This document shows, one piece after another, positions 1 to 11,997 of a stretch of 64,000 nt of DNA. A model generated the notes under the pieces. It made no database searches. It worked only from the letters and a program-made list of their open reading frames with translations, and was not told where the DNA came from. Each line of letters opens with the position of its first letter. The first letter of the stretch is position 1. This stretch comes from Coprinellus micaceus. Its lineage: Eukaryota > Basidiomycota > Agaricomycetes > Agaricales > Psathyrellaceae. The DNA lies in assembly GCA_951394405.1 (NCBI GenBank), contig OX596342.1, positions 992,001 through 1,056,000 of the forward strand. The letters are read 5' to 3'. The position numbers were made by a program, and so were the translations under genes.

Positions 1-1776
1 TACTACCATCCCGAAATGGGACGTCCAAGCGACGGAGCGTTGGCTTGGACACCCACGCCGTTTCGCCGCCCACAGGGGGGGAATGCGGTGCTGTTTCGGG
101 GAAATGAAGTATGGAAGGCAATTCGTCTAGTGTGTTCGCGTTGCGAGGGTGTTCCTGGAAATAGGGAGCTGGAGGGGTAATACGAGGAGAGAGATATCTG
201 GAAATGGGCTTTTGCCTTTGTATTCCGCTGTCGGGAAGGCGCAGGACAATTGGGTAGAGGCAACTGGAATTGGGAAGAGAGGCTTCATTGGGAGTGTCGG
301 GTGACTCACGAGCCGTCGAAGAAAAGGTCTACTTTGGTATCCTCCTCCAGTACTTTGAAACGAGAGTCCCGTTTCTACTGATATGCTTATTGTTCTCCAG
401 CTCGACTGATATGGTATCGATGTGTTGTGCCTTGGTTCCATGGATCAACAAGGTTGAGACCGAGAATAGGCTTCGCCACATCAACTTCTCCTCCACCATC
501 TAATGTACATCGTGATCCTGATCGCACAGGCGAATGCGCCGGATGGTAATATCATCAGCGCCTATCTTCCGCAAGGGATAGACCGCTCTATCCCGCTCAA
601 TAGGCGCCCGCTTCCCTTCAGGCAGCTCCCAGGCTTCCGTTACAGATATTCCCTTTGATAACCTTCCTCCGCCTTAGACCGTCCGATTTATAGACACGCC
701 TGGCCCTTCAAGTTCTTCAGGGAACAAAGATACTTGCGGCAAGGCGGCGGATGTGCTTGGTGGGTCGTCTCCGGGTGTCGAGACAGTCGCCTGGCCTCCG
801 AAGATGCCTACTGGCATCGCAAAGGGACTCCATGAGGGCTGAAGATTTCTAGGTATAATGTCCTCGCTTACTTGTCTGACTATTGTAGGGTCGGATGTGG
901 ACCCCGCTTGTGGACCCGCGAGCTGGTGGGTCCACCGACCCGGGGTCCGCTCCACAGGTACAAAGTTGCGACCCGCGTTCAAAGAGTAAAATGGTTGCTA
1001 AAGAAAGTCAAATCGGCGCCTATCGGGGTCAAAGGCGCTCTGTATAGTCACACTGGGTATCACTGGAAAGCCCACGTTCGTAAGTTCGAATGACATCGAT
1101 GTCAACTCTTATCAACGGCGCGTCCCGATCACTCCCCAAGGGCCGCAATCCTAATCGATATCGGAGCTGAGCTGGTTTCGTCCTCGTCGTTGGTAGGGTC
1201 TCCGAGAAGGAACCGGTTAGGGAATGCTTCTCGGCGTGTTCAGCTGCCTGCAGCACAAGAACCATCACCTTTGGACTCAGACCATCGATTGTACTTATCG
1301 CAGAACATACTCGAATTCTTGGGAAACCTGGTTCACTTTGGAGGACGCGCGGCTGAGGCCCGGAGAAAGATACGTAAGGGGTCCCAGATAATCTAGGATC
1401 GTGGCCATTAGATGCATATTTTTCTTTCTATTTACAAATCATTGGGCGGAGAATGTCTTTTTTGGGAGCTTCACCCAGGCTTCACCGAACGTAGAGTTCC
1501 GGAGTTGCCAGGTCTCAAGGTAACAGTCACCAAACTCATTCATATCGTGTTTCAAGAAGCCGCACCGTGAAAGAATTTATTACATCCTTAGGTGACAGGA
1601 GGTGCCTAATGTACTCAACGCCGAACGTAGTGTGCGAGGTTGCGTTAGGCGCTCACCGGCGCTTATATCACCACCTGGACGACTATAACGCCAGGAACAA
1701 CAGTCAATTGGACAGAATAAGCAGGAAAGTATAATATATTTTTAAGATGGCTAGCCCTGCCTCTCAGCGGCCGCGA
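1..1776. other. no gene recognised
   Basis: Only short overlapping open frames on both strands, none with a recognisable domain, a signal peptide or a consistent spliced continuation. I see no long repeat and no RNA gene here. Confidence 0.5.
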
Positions 1777-2073
1777 CTAAGATTTTACTTTTCTACACCC
1801 ACAGCCAGCGCATGCGATGTGTCTTTTTTCCACCAACGTGCACCTCTGCGATTCTCCGCGCTTCTTACATCTTGCCCCACCGGAGCGGCATTGGGATGTA
1901 TTACACAGCTGTTTCTTCCTTGCGTGAACCATCATGCAGTCAGAGTCGCTGTATAACCTCGCCCGGCCCTCAATACTTTGGTATTCAAGCTCGAGGGAGG
2001 TGGCGACTGGAAGAGCGGAGGCGGTGCCGCCGAGGACGAGGACGAAAGCGACAGTGAGGACGGAAGGCTTCAT
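1777..2073 (-). CDS. small secreted eight-cysteine protein (copy 1)
   Basis: A 98-residue single-exon frame starting with a clear signal peptide: a hydrophobic run of about 18 residues ends near a small-residue site (SALP). A short acidic propeptide-like stretch with the pattern E-Y-x-x-I-E-x-R follows. The mature part is basic and has eight cysteines spaced C-x10-C-x4-C-x6-C-x8-C-x9-C-x2-C-x-C. The gene at 3801-4133 on the same strand shares the last three gaps' order, the C-x4-C-x6-C core, a GG between the third and fourth cysteines and the C-x2-C-x-C end, so the two are paralogues. Size, signal peptide and paired cysteines suggest a secreted effector-like or antimicrobial-type peptide; this is inference from form only, as I recognise no named family. 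No intron is needed. Confidence 0.6.
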   Translation of the reverse strand: MKPSVLTVAFVLVLGGTASALPVATSLELEYQSIEGRARLYSDSDCMMVHARKKQLCNTSQCRSGGARCKKRGESQRCTLVEKRHIACAGCGCRKVKS

Positions 2074-3800
2074 GCTGGATGGTTATTAGGGCTGGACTGG
2101 GGCGCGATTAAAGGTGTGGTGTACCAACTCACTTATTGTGGTAAGGTAGTCGATCAGTCTTTGCGTCCGACCTGCGCTGTTGGGTGGGGTGCGCCTTGAG
2201 TCCCGTACAATCCAATGAAAGAGTAAATGCCGGGCTTACGATGCGTTCGAGAAACCAGTCTAAGGAGAAGTTGACGGTACCGCTCGAGTTAAATAGCCCT
2301 TCCGCAAACCCCGCTCCGAAGGGCACCTTCGGACTCTCCAATCCGTCGTGTGTGCCCGTGTGGGTGTCACTGGACAGCTACAGATACTACAGGTGATTAT
2401 CTCTCGATGGATGCCAGCCGTTAGTGTCACCTCAGTCGGGGATCCTTACTACTCGCAGATACTCTTCAGGTTCGGATAACTCAGCGCTGTCTGGAAGATA
2501 CCCAAACCCTGCTCCCCCAACTTCATGCCTTCGAAGGGTAAACTTTCCCCGTCATTTTCCGGACGGTTCTGTGCGCTCCTAGTAATCCTACAATAGAGAG
2601 CGTCTAGCAGGTTGGTCTTGAGGGGGCTGTTCTTTGAACGTCGCAATGATTTATCTGGGATCGCCAGTGTACATACGTGTGGACATTATTCTCTTTATTG
2701 GCATTATAAAACAGACCAGAAAGTTTCTGTAGGTCCATTGTGGGCGAGGAGCGCCACTGGCACAGGCGCAGAAACGAGCGATCGGCTTCGGGCCTGTCGG
2801 AAGAGAGCACCAAGTTAATTGAGCGATATCGCAGCTACTCGAGTATCAGGGCTACGGGCTTTCCGTCGGTGGGCTGGTGTAGATGGGACACTTTGCCCTC
2901 CTCTGTATGAAAGGAGTTCTTGAACAGAATAGTGGCTTATGAAGTGCTGTCGTCAGAGGCCATCATCTACGAGGAGATACTTGGTTTAATCAGAGGTGAG
3001 CGCACAAGCATCCTACGCACGTTACGGAGTCCTTCAGTGGGACGATCAGTGCGCAATCAAAGATCCGGACACAGGGAGGACAGCCAGGGGCTATTTTGAA
3101 ATCAACGATCCGTGATATCGTCGAATGGCGATCATGCATTCAGCCGCGCTGTGGGCATCAGGATGTAAGCTACGATTGTCGGCTGACTGTAAGCCTGGCG
3201 CCCAGGCTCACCACACGGACCTTTTGGTTTCCCTTGGGATCGTTCCAGAAACGTTACAGTTCCACTTTAGATACACAACGGACGATCGTAGACTACCTTC
3301 CATACGTTCTACTGCCGCCATGTACTAAGTCTTTCGTGTCCGTCAACGAGGATAGCGTGGTCCTGTCAACTTGTGTGACCCGCGAGTGTTCCTGAGTGAC
3401 GACAGGATTACACTGACGGTGTATGCGAGCTTGCGGCGGGGTGAACCGTGCGTCCATGCTTGAGGCTGCTGCATAATGCGAGCCACTCCCGTCTGTTGAA
3501 GATGGGTAAACTCCGCGGCCATAAATTATTTTCATGCGAGGCCAAGTTCGGTTAGGTCCCGACAGTGCCAGGCCGCCCGGTCACTGACACGAGATTTTTA
3601 AGCGCCCATCAGCGACCGTGGCGCGGGGAACGTCCTCAGATCCAAGGGTGTGGAAATCATGGTGTACAACAAGTCCAAGCTCCTCCTCACAGGGTATCAC
3701 TTACCTGCCGTTGGTGGTTGGGACATAAAGTCCAAACAGGGGACCGTTGATTCAATCACACAGCACCAAAAATAACAATTGAAGTCCGTTGCATGTACAA
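2074..3800. other. no gene recognised between the two small secreted genes
   Basis: Short shadow frames only. If the two eight-cysteine genes arose by local duplication, this is the sequence between the copies, but I see no long direct repeat in it by eye. Confidence 0.45.
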
Positions 3801-4133
3801 TCAAGAGGAGGTACCAGAGGAAAGTGCTATATTGCACCAGCAATATTGGCACTCCGGTGGTGCGCCCCGTCCCCGCATGCCTTCCATGTGACAGCGGCGT
3901 CGCTTTTTCTTTGGCGTATTAAGTGAAAGGCGACAGGCCCCCCCTTTAGCCTCGCAGCCCGCAGCGTTGCAGAATTTGCCTACGCTGATGAAACGTTCAA
4001 GGCCCACGAACATGCACTGAGGGTCGCTCGAGCGAGCCTCTAGAGCTTCGTATTCCCCGTTGAGGGTCGGAAGAGTCGATACCAAGCTTGCGAGGGCGAG
4101 GGTGAAAACGGCGAGGGACATAAAATATCTCAT
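3801..4133 (-). CDS. small secreted eight-cysteine protein (copy 2)
   Basis: A 110-residue frame when begun at the second methionine (4133), which directly precedes the hydrophobic signal segment; an upstream in-frame ATG at 4154 would add seven residues and a cysteine before the signal. After the signal comes a propeptide-like stretch E-Y-x-x-L-E-x-R, matching copy 1, then eight cysteines spaced C-x14-C-x4-C-x6-C-x13-C-x13-C-x2-C-x-C. The fourth and fifth gaps are longer than in copy 1, with a lysine/arginine-rich loop before the fifth cysteine. A poly-A run (poly-T on the coding strand) lies just upstream, near 4159-4172. Function is unknown; secretion and disulphide bonding are inferred from the signal peptide and the cysteine pattern. 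Confidence 0.6.
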   Translation of the reverse strand: MRYFMSLAVFTLALASLVSTLPTLNGEYEALEARSSDPQCMFVGLERFISVGKFCNAAGCEAKGGACRLSLNTPKKKRRRCHMEGMRGRGAPPECQYCWCNIALSSGTSS

Positions 4134-7100
4134 GCTATTAAGACAAGTCAGCATCGCGAAAAAAAAAAAAAAGGTTTAATGGGCGGGGGATCGCATCTCA
4201 CATTGACACGGGGTAATGTAGGTTCTGTGGTCCAACCAGTGGTCGTTGAGGCTGAGGTCCGGCCAGCGCTATGGGAAAAGAACACACCAGTTAGTTACAT
4301 CGATATCGATACCACTATGAAAGGGAGCTGTCGATCTTACGATCGTATATCAGTGCGAAGCCAGTCTGAGGGACTCAGGCAAGGCAGCGCACCTGAATAT
4401 ATACTAGCAATACCCGCCCGCCTTGGCCCTGCCTTGATCGCTTTCAAGAGAACGGCGTTGTGGGTTACGTTCTGGTAACTGGTTGTGCTCGCACACCCCA
4501 TCACCTTCCTTTCCATCAATCCCTTTCCAGAAAGGCGAGCTGTGGGGGTGGAAGAATTCCCGCAGCGCAGCCGGAGAATACAATACACAAACGAGACGCC
4601 CATCTATTCGGTCGTCTACAATTCTGTCAGCGCGTTAGACGAAGGTACAGTAAGCCTTCCATCATTCGCGGCAGTTGGCGTATCCAGGCCAATCCTCGTC
4701 CTCTGTCTCAATGAAAATATTCACCCCCTCCGGTGAGTACATCGCGCCTTGAACAATGTACCCCTTGTCGTTTATACGTTGCAGGATGTCAACAAATCCC
4801 TGGATGAGGCTGCCCTCATCGTGATTGGGAGCGTCGGCAATTTGACGAGTGCGTGTTGGACCAAGGTTGAAAACGAAGATTTGTGGATATACGAGCTCCG
4901 ACTCATAGTCGCCAGTCTGTAATAATCGTCAAGGAAATCCACTATGAGTATGAATGAGAGGCCGTACGGGTTTGACACATACAAGAGGCTGACCTCCGCA
5001 TGAGGTTTTGCCGGTTCCGATAGGCTTCTACAGTCGACTGTAGTCAGCAGAAGGACATGCTTGAAAAACGGTGGTGCTACGCACCATGAGGGCGAAAAGG
5101 GGCTCGTTTGGTTTCTCGACCGGAGCAAGAAAGGGGATTCTACTTGCAGCCTTCAACTAGAACGCTCTGCGCTTTTGAAGGGTACATCGAGGAGCTTTCG
5201 CTACGCAGATAGACTCACACAGTGCGTCAATGATTCAAAATGACAATGTGGGTGTCGCCAGGTGCTCTAGAGCACCACCACCATCAGGTTCAGCCCACTC
5301 TTACGATAGCTAGAACCTTGCGAAGCATGCCAATGTAGCAAACGCGGCGCCGCACGAGTCACTGGCATGCTTGTGTGTCCTTGGACGTGGGCGTCGATAT
5401 GGGCTTCGAATGACCCCCTCGAGTTCGGGAACCATACACACTCAGGCGACTTCTGACTTCGATGAGTTCAAACGTGTATCAAGGTAGATCTGCGAAATTC
5501 CAGAAGCACGTCAGTAGGCAGGCAGCGCACACTGAGGGCACATACACTGCACCGCATCCCTAAATTCCCAAACCCTGCGAAGATACATACGGCATCTAAT
5601 CAGCGACAAGGCTAGACGGAAACCCGCACATACCGGGGAGAACGCCAGATGTGCTCACTCACCTGGGTTGTTCCGCGAAGAGCGTTGGTCAAAGGTTTCA
5701 AGGGGAGTTGTGGGTTTGAAAAGGATTGGCAGCCTGGGGGACCGCGCCGACGCCCGTGAGTGGTGATTAATGATTTCCACCTGGTCGGATGCCGATCATG
5801 GAAGGATTTCGACCACCGGTGGAGGCTGCAGGTGTGAAGGGGGTGGGATTGTCGTCCCCGGGCGAGTCCCTCAGAACACCGGAAGGGTCCACCGTCTGGT
5901 AGGGTCCTATCAGGGTTGGCATCGCCAGGAAACGTGTGCCATTCCACATCGGTTGAAGGGAGTGCGCTGACACCCTGCCACCAGACTTCAACGAATGAAT
6001 AGTCGCCCCACCGAAAACGGTGATATGAAATGCGGAAACGGAGGGACGGCAGAGTAGCTTCCACGCGGGGGTCTCCACCGTGCCAGGGTCAGGAGAACCA
6101 TGCGCAAACATAAGAGAATGACTCGGAAGGAGGCATCATGCCCCACGAAACTGCGAGGGGTGCATGCCACAACTTGGATTTGAGGACGGGCTGAAAACTA
6201 GTTGCGTCCCTGTAAAATTAGTAACGAGCACGTCAGAAGGAAACGACGGAGGTCACGTTCTGAACGCATTCCACTCACCAACAGGACTGGGACATCATGT
6301 CAGAGATCCACGCCCCTCCAACGCGTTCTCGTTCACGGCGAACACAACCGGTGAATTGACATAACCGGACTCGAGAGCTCGGACGAAAAATACTGTCAAG
6401 GCTTTCAAGGGCTCCGGGGTGTCGAGGCTTCCATTCACGCAGTTTGAGACAGATCGTCGGTTTGATAGCCTTGACAGGTGGAAAGGCTCGAGGTGTGACG
6501 TCGATGGGATCCGGGGCTCGTAGGGTATGGAGGGAGTGAAGATCACTATGTAGGTTGTAGAGCCGGAGAACAGGGTCGAGCGAGGGCTTCGACAGTCTGT
6601 GCAGGGTCCCGGTGAGGAAGTACCGGAGCCGGTTTCATACAAGAGTGAAAGTTTCCGGATGTCCTCGCTAGCAAGAGAGCAATGGAACCTGGGTGGGTTC
6701 CATTTAATGTTGGGTGTTACGGAGCACAGCGAGAGTTATGATAGAGTTCGAATGCAAAGTGATATCGCAGCACAAACGTGAGCGAAGGGCCAGATGCACG
6801 GTGCTACCCCACCGGCAAAGGGTGCTCTGGGGAGTACGAGAAGTTTCATTGAACCTGCGGATCAAATTATGTTGAGGAGCATCTAATGTCTGAAGTCTGC
6901 GCAGGGCAGAGAGCCGTCGGAACACGCCCGTGTAATGTTCTAGGGGCGCACCAGGCGCGCGGACGCGGTGGGGTAGGAGCGAGGTCGATTGACTGGGCCC
7001 GTGGTGAGTCACATCCGGGAGGGGGGAGGCCTCGGGATTCAAATTCGCTTGGCCGTCGCGAGGAGTAGGTGCAGCGTGTAGGACCCACGTTACGGCGGGG

Positions 7101-7722
7101 ACCCAGAGACGAGGGGTGTGCCGGCGAATAGTGGCGGGAGACCCCAAGAAAGCCCTTAGACCGTCCGGTTCGAGGAGGGGAACGTGGGAGGTGAACTGGT
7201 TCGGATCGGCAGGAACTTGTGACGCGGTGGTGGCGATGGTGCATAACGCGCTGCGACGCGAAGCTACGTGTCGTTTGAAGGAGAGATGGTGGGAGTATAC
7301 TACGCTAGCTCCGTACATCGAGAATGTTGGTGATTTATGGCCCTGCACTGTCGTCGGTGGGTCAAAGTTGGTGCTCGGCAAGCGGATGAGCGACTGTGGT
7401 CGACGGTCACTCTAGCCTCCACTCTGTGTACATTGTGACGTTCTCGGGGGCATTTTGCATGCCCTCGATGCCGCTACTGATATATACGATATCGTGGCCT
7501 CAAAGCGAGAAGAAGAGAGGAAACAGCAAGACAGAGGAAAATGAGACGTGAACATGACGGTTCAGGAAGGAGAGTGACGTGCGCCTGATGGCAGCGATCT
7601 CCAGCGCCTCATTGGCATCACTCGAAGAAACGGTGGGGATCGAAAGAGATAGAAATACATTTCAGTTTACTTTGGAGGCTCCACGCTACAACGAGGGAGT
7701 ATGAGATAGGATGGTATAGTCC
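4134..7722. other. long stretch without a supportable gene
   Basis: Several open frames on the minus strand (near 5612-6111, 6295-6642 and 6704-7381) reach 100-225 codons. They carry no motif I recognise, and competing frames are open at the same places, as expected for GC-rich sequence. I could not join them into a convincing spliced gene. The stretch may hold a species-specific gene or an old transposon remnant. Confidence 0.4.
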
Positions 7723-8145
7723 TCAAGCGGTTTGGTGGACGCCAGAGTGAGGGACCTATTGGAAATTCGATCGTCGATCAGCACAATCGACGGCCTTCAT
7801 CCGACATCGTATCGAGAACGTACATCGGCAATGCCAAGTGCGGCCGAAAGAGCTTTGAACTCAGCCTCGGTTGGGACGGCGGCACCAGTGATGACTATTT
7901 GAGGACGATAGAGTCAAGGATGAAGCAACAATGCCACGATGAGTTACGATCGTGGAAGGCGGTAATTCATGGGACGCACTCTGGGTAACACGGCTCTCTG
8001 TGCTAGCGATCTTGCCAGCGATGTCGGCGTATGAAAGCCCTGGAATCTCTCTTGAGTGTCTGTTCAGCAGGGGACGGAGACGATACGACACACCAGCTCG
8101 ACTCTGGGCAGCGGAAATAGCAGCGCACTTGGGTTCAGGGGCCAT
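7723..8145 (-). CDS. 71-aa protein resembling the cyanase N-terminal helix-turn-helix domain
   Basis: Spliced from four exons on the minus strand: 8094-8145, 7980-8039, 7824-7894 and 7723-7755. All three introns are GT-AG, and together the exons give 71 residues. The joined protein has the order seen in the N-terminal HTH-like domain of fungal cyanate hydratases: an A-x-x-R-A-G-L-S-Y-A-D-I-A segment, then S-x-x-R-V-T-Q-I-I-T-G, then P-T-x-A-E-F-x-A-L-x-x-A-L-G-I, ending in a short V-P-x tail. The stop follows at once, so the catalytic C-terminal half of a real cyanase (Arg, Glu and Ser active-site residues) is missing. It is therefore unlikely to decompose cyanate and may act as a small helical or DNA-binding protein. 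It is divergent from the uS11 gene, sharing about 570 bp upstream. Resemblance is from memory of the family. Confidence 0.65.
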
Positions 8146-8717
8146 TGTTGACGAGGGGATTGGGAAAAGGGGGATGTGTAGTGGGGTTTCTAGTTCATGT
8201 AAATGCGCTGCGGGTCTCTTATAATAGTGCGATGAGCACGATAGTTGCCGGCACAGATGTGATATATTATCCAATAGAACCACTTTGATTTGATAACAGA
8301 AGCCTGGCTGGAGGTGGCATTATTAGAATCTCCCAGGCAAAGTACTCGTCTCCGTACGCCCCATGACCTACTATCGCCCGTTTCGATGCCTGGGTTTGTC
8401 CACTTCAGGTCAGATGCTGGATGACTTTACCGTTGAACCGATGATTCGGTCGGTCTATAGCGTTGGAAGGATCTTCGAGACGCGGGGTGTCCCCCTGGAT
8501 GGCGAGGGTGTGCAGAATTCTATGCTGCCAGTGGGCGTCACTCTCGATGAGGGATAGGGGCAATGATTGACACCCGGCGCCTAAAATATTCGATTTTCTG
8601 CGTATTTTCGATATTGATCACTGATCTCGATTGGGGTTAGGGTCCCACTTTGATCTCGACTTTTTGGCGGCATATTTCGTCGTTGCTCAAGACCTCCTCC
8701 AGTCACCACCAATCGCA
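8146..8717. promoter_or_regulatory. shared upstream region of divergent cyanase-like gene and uS11
   Basis: About 570 bp between two divergent start codons. It should hold both promoters and the uS11 5' leader. I see no specific motif that I can name with confidence. Confidence 0.35.
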
Positions 8718-9472
8718 ATGGTACGCCCGAATCTATGCCCATACGACGTCTGAAGTCGACCTCTGGACGCATGTCTCGCTTTCGCTGCGCTAGAACGACG
8801 GGAAACGATGGATTCCGCGCTCGAAAGCTGGATGTCGACCAGACGCGATCTCGACGATGGGCTCGATACGAGATTCGAGCGATTCTAACGATATCTCTAC
8901 CAGGCCCCCAAGAAAGTCAAGGCTCAAGCCACTGAGAACACCGTCTCTCTCGGCCCCCAGGTCGCTGAGGGCGAGCTCGTCTTCGGTGTTGCTCGCATCT
9001 TCGCCTCCTTCAACGACACCTTCGTTCACGTCACCGATCTCTCCGGCCGTGAAACCATTGCCCGTGTCACTGGTGCGTCTAGCCCAACGCCTGTTATCCG
9101 GCAAACCGCGTTCTAAAACCGTGCGATTCTAGGTGGTATGAAGGTCAAGGCCGATCGTGACGAGTCCTCCCCCTACGCCGCCATGTTGGCCGCCCAGGAC
9201 GTCGCTACCCGCTGCCGCGAGGTTGGCATCACCGCCCTCCACGTCAAGCTCCGTGCCACCGGTGGTACTGGCACCAAGACCCCCGGCCCCGGTGCCCAGT
9301 CCGCTCTCCGTGCTCTTGCCCGTGCTGGCATGCGCATTGGTCGCATTGAGGACGTCACCCCCGTCCCCACAGACTCTACCCGTCGCAAGGTACGTCTGAA
9401 TCTGCGTGTTTTGACCTTCAGAATCTCATGGACTTGTGACTTTAGGGTGGTCGCCGTGGTCGCCGTCTGTGA
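8718..9472 (+). CDS. rps14: 40S ribosomal protein S14 (uS11)
   Basis: Component of the small ribosomal subunit platform, contacting 18S rRNA near the mRNA exit. Exons 8718-8720, 8904-9072, 9133-9389 and 9446-9472 give 151 residues, the usual eukaryotic length. Highly conserved stretches are plain: [26 protein letters not shown], and the basic C-terminal tail G-G-R-R-G-R-R-L encoded almost alone by the last exon. The first coding exon is only the ATG; the next codon comes after a 183-nt intron with a good branch site (TTCTAACG) and a CTACCAG acceptor. This start is preferred because it yields the expected M-A-P-K-K N-terminus. Third positions are rich in C, as expected for a highly expressed gene. 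Confidence 0.96.
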
Positions 9473-9914
9473 TCGCGTTTCCTTGAAAAATGCGGACAGT
9501 GTATTCGATGTATCTCTGCTGCAACCATTGTATTTTTCACGTCGTCTATGTTGTCCCAATTTCAAAACATGTCGCCGCTCGACGCGCAGCGAGTTCCTTG
9601 GAACTCGTCCCGTGGTCGACCACTTTTATAACCAGTGTTGGCGTTTTGCGATCGATTGTCCCCACGAACAGAGAACCAGAAGGCCTTGAACCTGAGGTAA
9701 ACAGTGTCGATACTTGTGAGCGTTCTTCCATAAGCCGCCGCCGACACGAGAGTGTCAGTGGCGGCTCCGTTCATGGGCGCTTGAGCGCCTGCGATTGTGA
9801 CGTTCTCATCGTCGCGAGGATCGATCGAGCTCGCTACTACTTCCGGTGTCCTTGGGCCTCGTAACAGACGTCCAGTACGACCATCGTTCATGACCCTCTT
9901 TGTTCTCACCCGCC
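9473..9914. other. intergenic, nothing recognised
   Basis: Holds the 3' region of uS11 and the promoter side of the acyltransferase gene. The open frames here are shadows, without motifs. Confidence 0.4.
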
Positions 9915-11997
9915 ATGGAGCTGAAGCTCGTCTACCGATTCCTTCGTCAAGTCTCGGACTGGGTGCTGGACAACTACTACTCTGAAGTCGTGGTGGAAGG
10001 TGCAGAAAATGTACCCCTACATGGACCTATTATCATGTATGTTCATGCCAACCTCTAGGAACGGTCGCTCACTAACGAACTGGGATGTAGAGCCTCAAAT
10101 CACCCAAATGAGATGATTGACATCGCTTGCTTGGGTACTCTACCTGCTTATATTCGCCCAGAGCTTGAACTACAGAACTGACACTCGGGCCCTGCAGCTG
10201 CGAAGATGCCTCATAGGCGACATCTGGCGTTCTGGGCCAAGGCGTCTATGTTCAAGAACCCCCTCGGGCGCGCCATCATGACATCCTCCAGTGCCATACC
10301 CGTTCGTAGGAACCCCAACAACCTGGCCAGTGGAAGCGGCGCGAAAGGAAAAGGGAAAGAGAAGGTCGATTTGGCTGCGGAGGAAGAGGAGCTCGCAGCC
10401 AGAGCCAACTTGTTCCGTGAGACGACTCAGGTGCTGAAGAACGATGGTGTGATTGGGATATTCCCGGAGGGTACGAGCTGTACGGGATGGAGGGTGTTCC
10501 AGACGATGCCGGGCGTCGCGTGGGCTGCTGTGGAGTATACTCGTGCGGTGCAGGGGGAGGAGGGCGCGTTGGGTGTGAAGATCGTCCCTGTTTCTATCAC
10601 CTACACGGACAAGTCGAAGTACCTCAGTCGGGTGAGCACCCTTCCCATCCAATGCCATCCCAAGGGCTTCTCTAACCCCGGCTCCTCATCCGCAGGTCCA
10701 TATTCGGTGGGTTGCTTCCCTGCGAACTGCGAAAGGAGGGCAACTGCTCACTAGTAGTTTCATGGGCATGTAGGTACGGCAAGCCCATCACTATGGGCGA
10801 GTATACCACGGAGCTCTTCGACGAGAACGCAGAGCCGAACGCTGCGGCAAAGTCTGTGGCAGCCAAGCTCACTGGTGAAGTCGAGGAGAGGCTGGTTCAA
10901 ATGACTGTTAACGCAGCTGACTGGTGAGTCTCGCGTTTCTATCCCAGTTTGCCAATGGCTAACGCCCTCGCCAGGGAGGCGATGTGCGCAACTAAGACTG
11001 CGAGTCAGGTTCTCTGGCCCAAGGAAGAGAGGTTGAGTCTCGATAAATGGGTTGAATTTCAGCAGGGGTGCGATATCGTCTACGACCCTCGCATGGTGAT
11101 GTAGAAACTGACGCTCAAAGCGTAGATTCGCCCCGAAACTAGATGAGGATCCCGACTGGCGCCCTCTCAAAGATTCCCTTTGCAGATACCATGCTCTGCT
11201 ACATCACACCGGCGTCGAACCCCGAATTCTCGACTCATTGGTCAAGCCCACCTCCAGCCCCACGGCACCGGTTATAGCACCAGCGCTTACCTCCGTTGCT
11301 GCAAGCCTCCCGCTGGCTATCGTTCGCTTTGCAGCCTTCCTACCATCGTTGCTTTTCGTCTTGCCGGCTTACTTAACTGGGCCATTCGCGGACAAGCTCC
11401 TGGCTACACCAGGTGAGGAAGAGGGGCACGCACAATTCAAGGCTATCGCGGGCGGACTAGGCCTTGGAGCAAATGTATCCTTGTTGTTTGGGCTACTGTG
11501 GAAGATGCAGGAGGCTGGGACGTGGGGCAGCCTATGGGCAACTGACAAGATCAAGAGGGTTATTCAGGTGCTGGGGACGACGTATCTATGTACCTCGCTG
11601 CTCGTACGGTGGCATAACCTCCTGGTGAAAGGTGAGTTCGCTGGCGCTCGGAATGCTTCGGCCTCGCTAGGGCTGACTGTGACCATACATGTTGCATCTA
11701 GCCAACTACAGAGAACTCAAGCGCCTCAAGACCCTCTGGAAACTGCTCCGCTTCTCCCTTGCACGGCCAGTACCATTACCCAAAGATCAACTCGAGCCTT
11801 ACACCAAACCACCCCATCCTGCTATCAACCCGTACATCAAGTCCAAGTACCTCACGGATCTTCCGCCTCGCCCACCAACTCCTCCTAAAATCTCGGGAGT
11901 GAAGTTGATGCTCCACTTACTAGAGGCTAGAAGGGACGCGAATGAAGCGCTCGATTCGCAGCGACCCCAGATCCAACGGACATGGGTAGATAGCTAG
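9915..11997 (+). CDS. glycerol-3-phosphate / dihydroxyacetone-phosphate 1-O-acyltransferase (Sct1/Gpt2 type)
   Basis: Catalyses the first acylation step of phospholipid and triacylglycerol synthesis at the ER. Eight exons (9915-10036, 10091-10134, 10198-10631, 10696-10706, 10774-10923, 10975-11067, 11126-11631, 11702-11997) give 551 residues. Visible signatures are N-H-P-N-E-M-I-D at about 44-51 (the catalytic His/Asp block, with five residues between H and D as in yeast Gpt2) and F-P-E-G-T-S at about 144-149 (glycerol-phosphate binding). R-Y-G-K-P-I follows an 11-nt exon. The C-terminal third has hydrophobic segments (around the A-F-L-P-S-L-L-F-V-L-P region and the G-L-G-A-N-V-S-L-L-F-G-L-L region) that fit membrane spans, then a basic, proline-rich tail. 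The tiny exon at 10696-10706 restores the frame: without splicing at 10707, an in-frame stop is read. It is somewhat shorter than the yeast enzymes (over 700 aa). Confidence 0.9.

Noticed and set aside
5612..6111. Two overlapping minus-strand frames of 114-150 codons
   Set aside because: Mutually exclusive, no recognisable domain, no convincing splice sites.
6704..7381. 225-codon minus-strand open frame
   Set aside because: No motif, and a second minus-strand frame is open over the same bases; GC-rich sequence with few stops explains it. No splice partners found.
10170..10658. 162-codon minus-strand frame opposite the acyltransferase gene
   Set aside because: Shadow of the real coding exon on the other strand.
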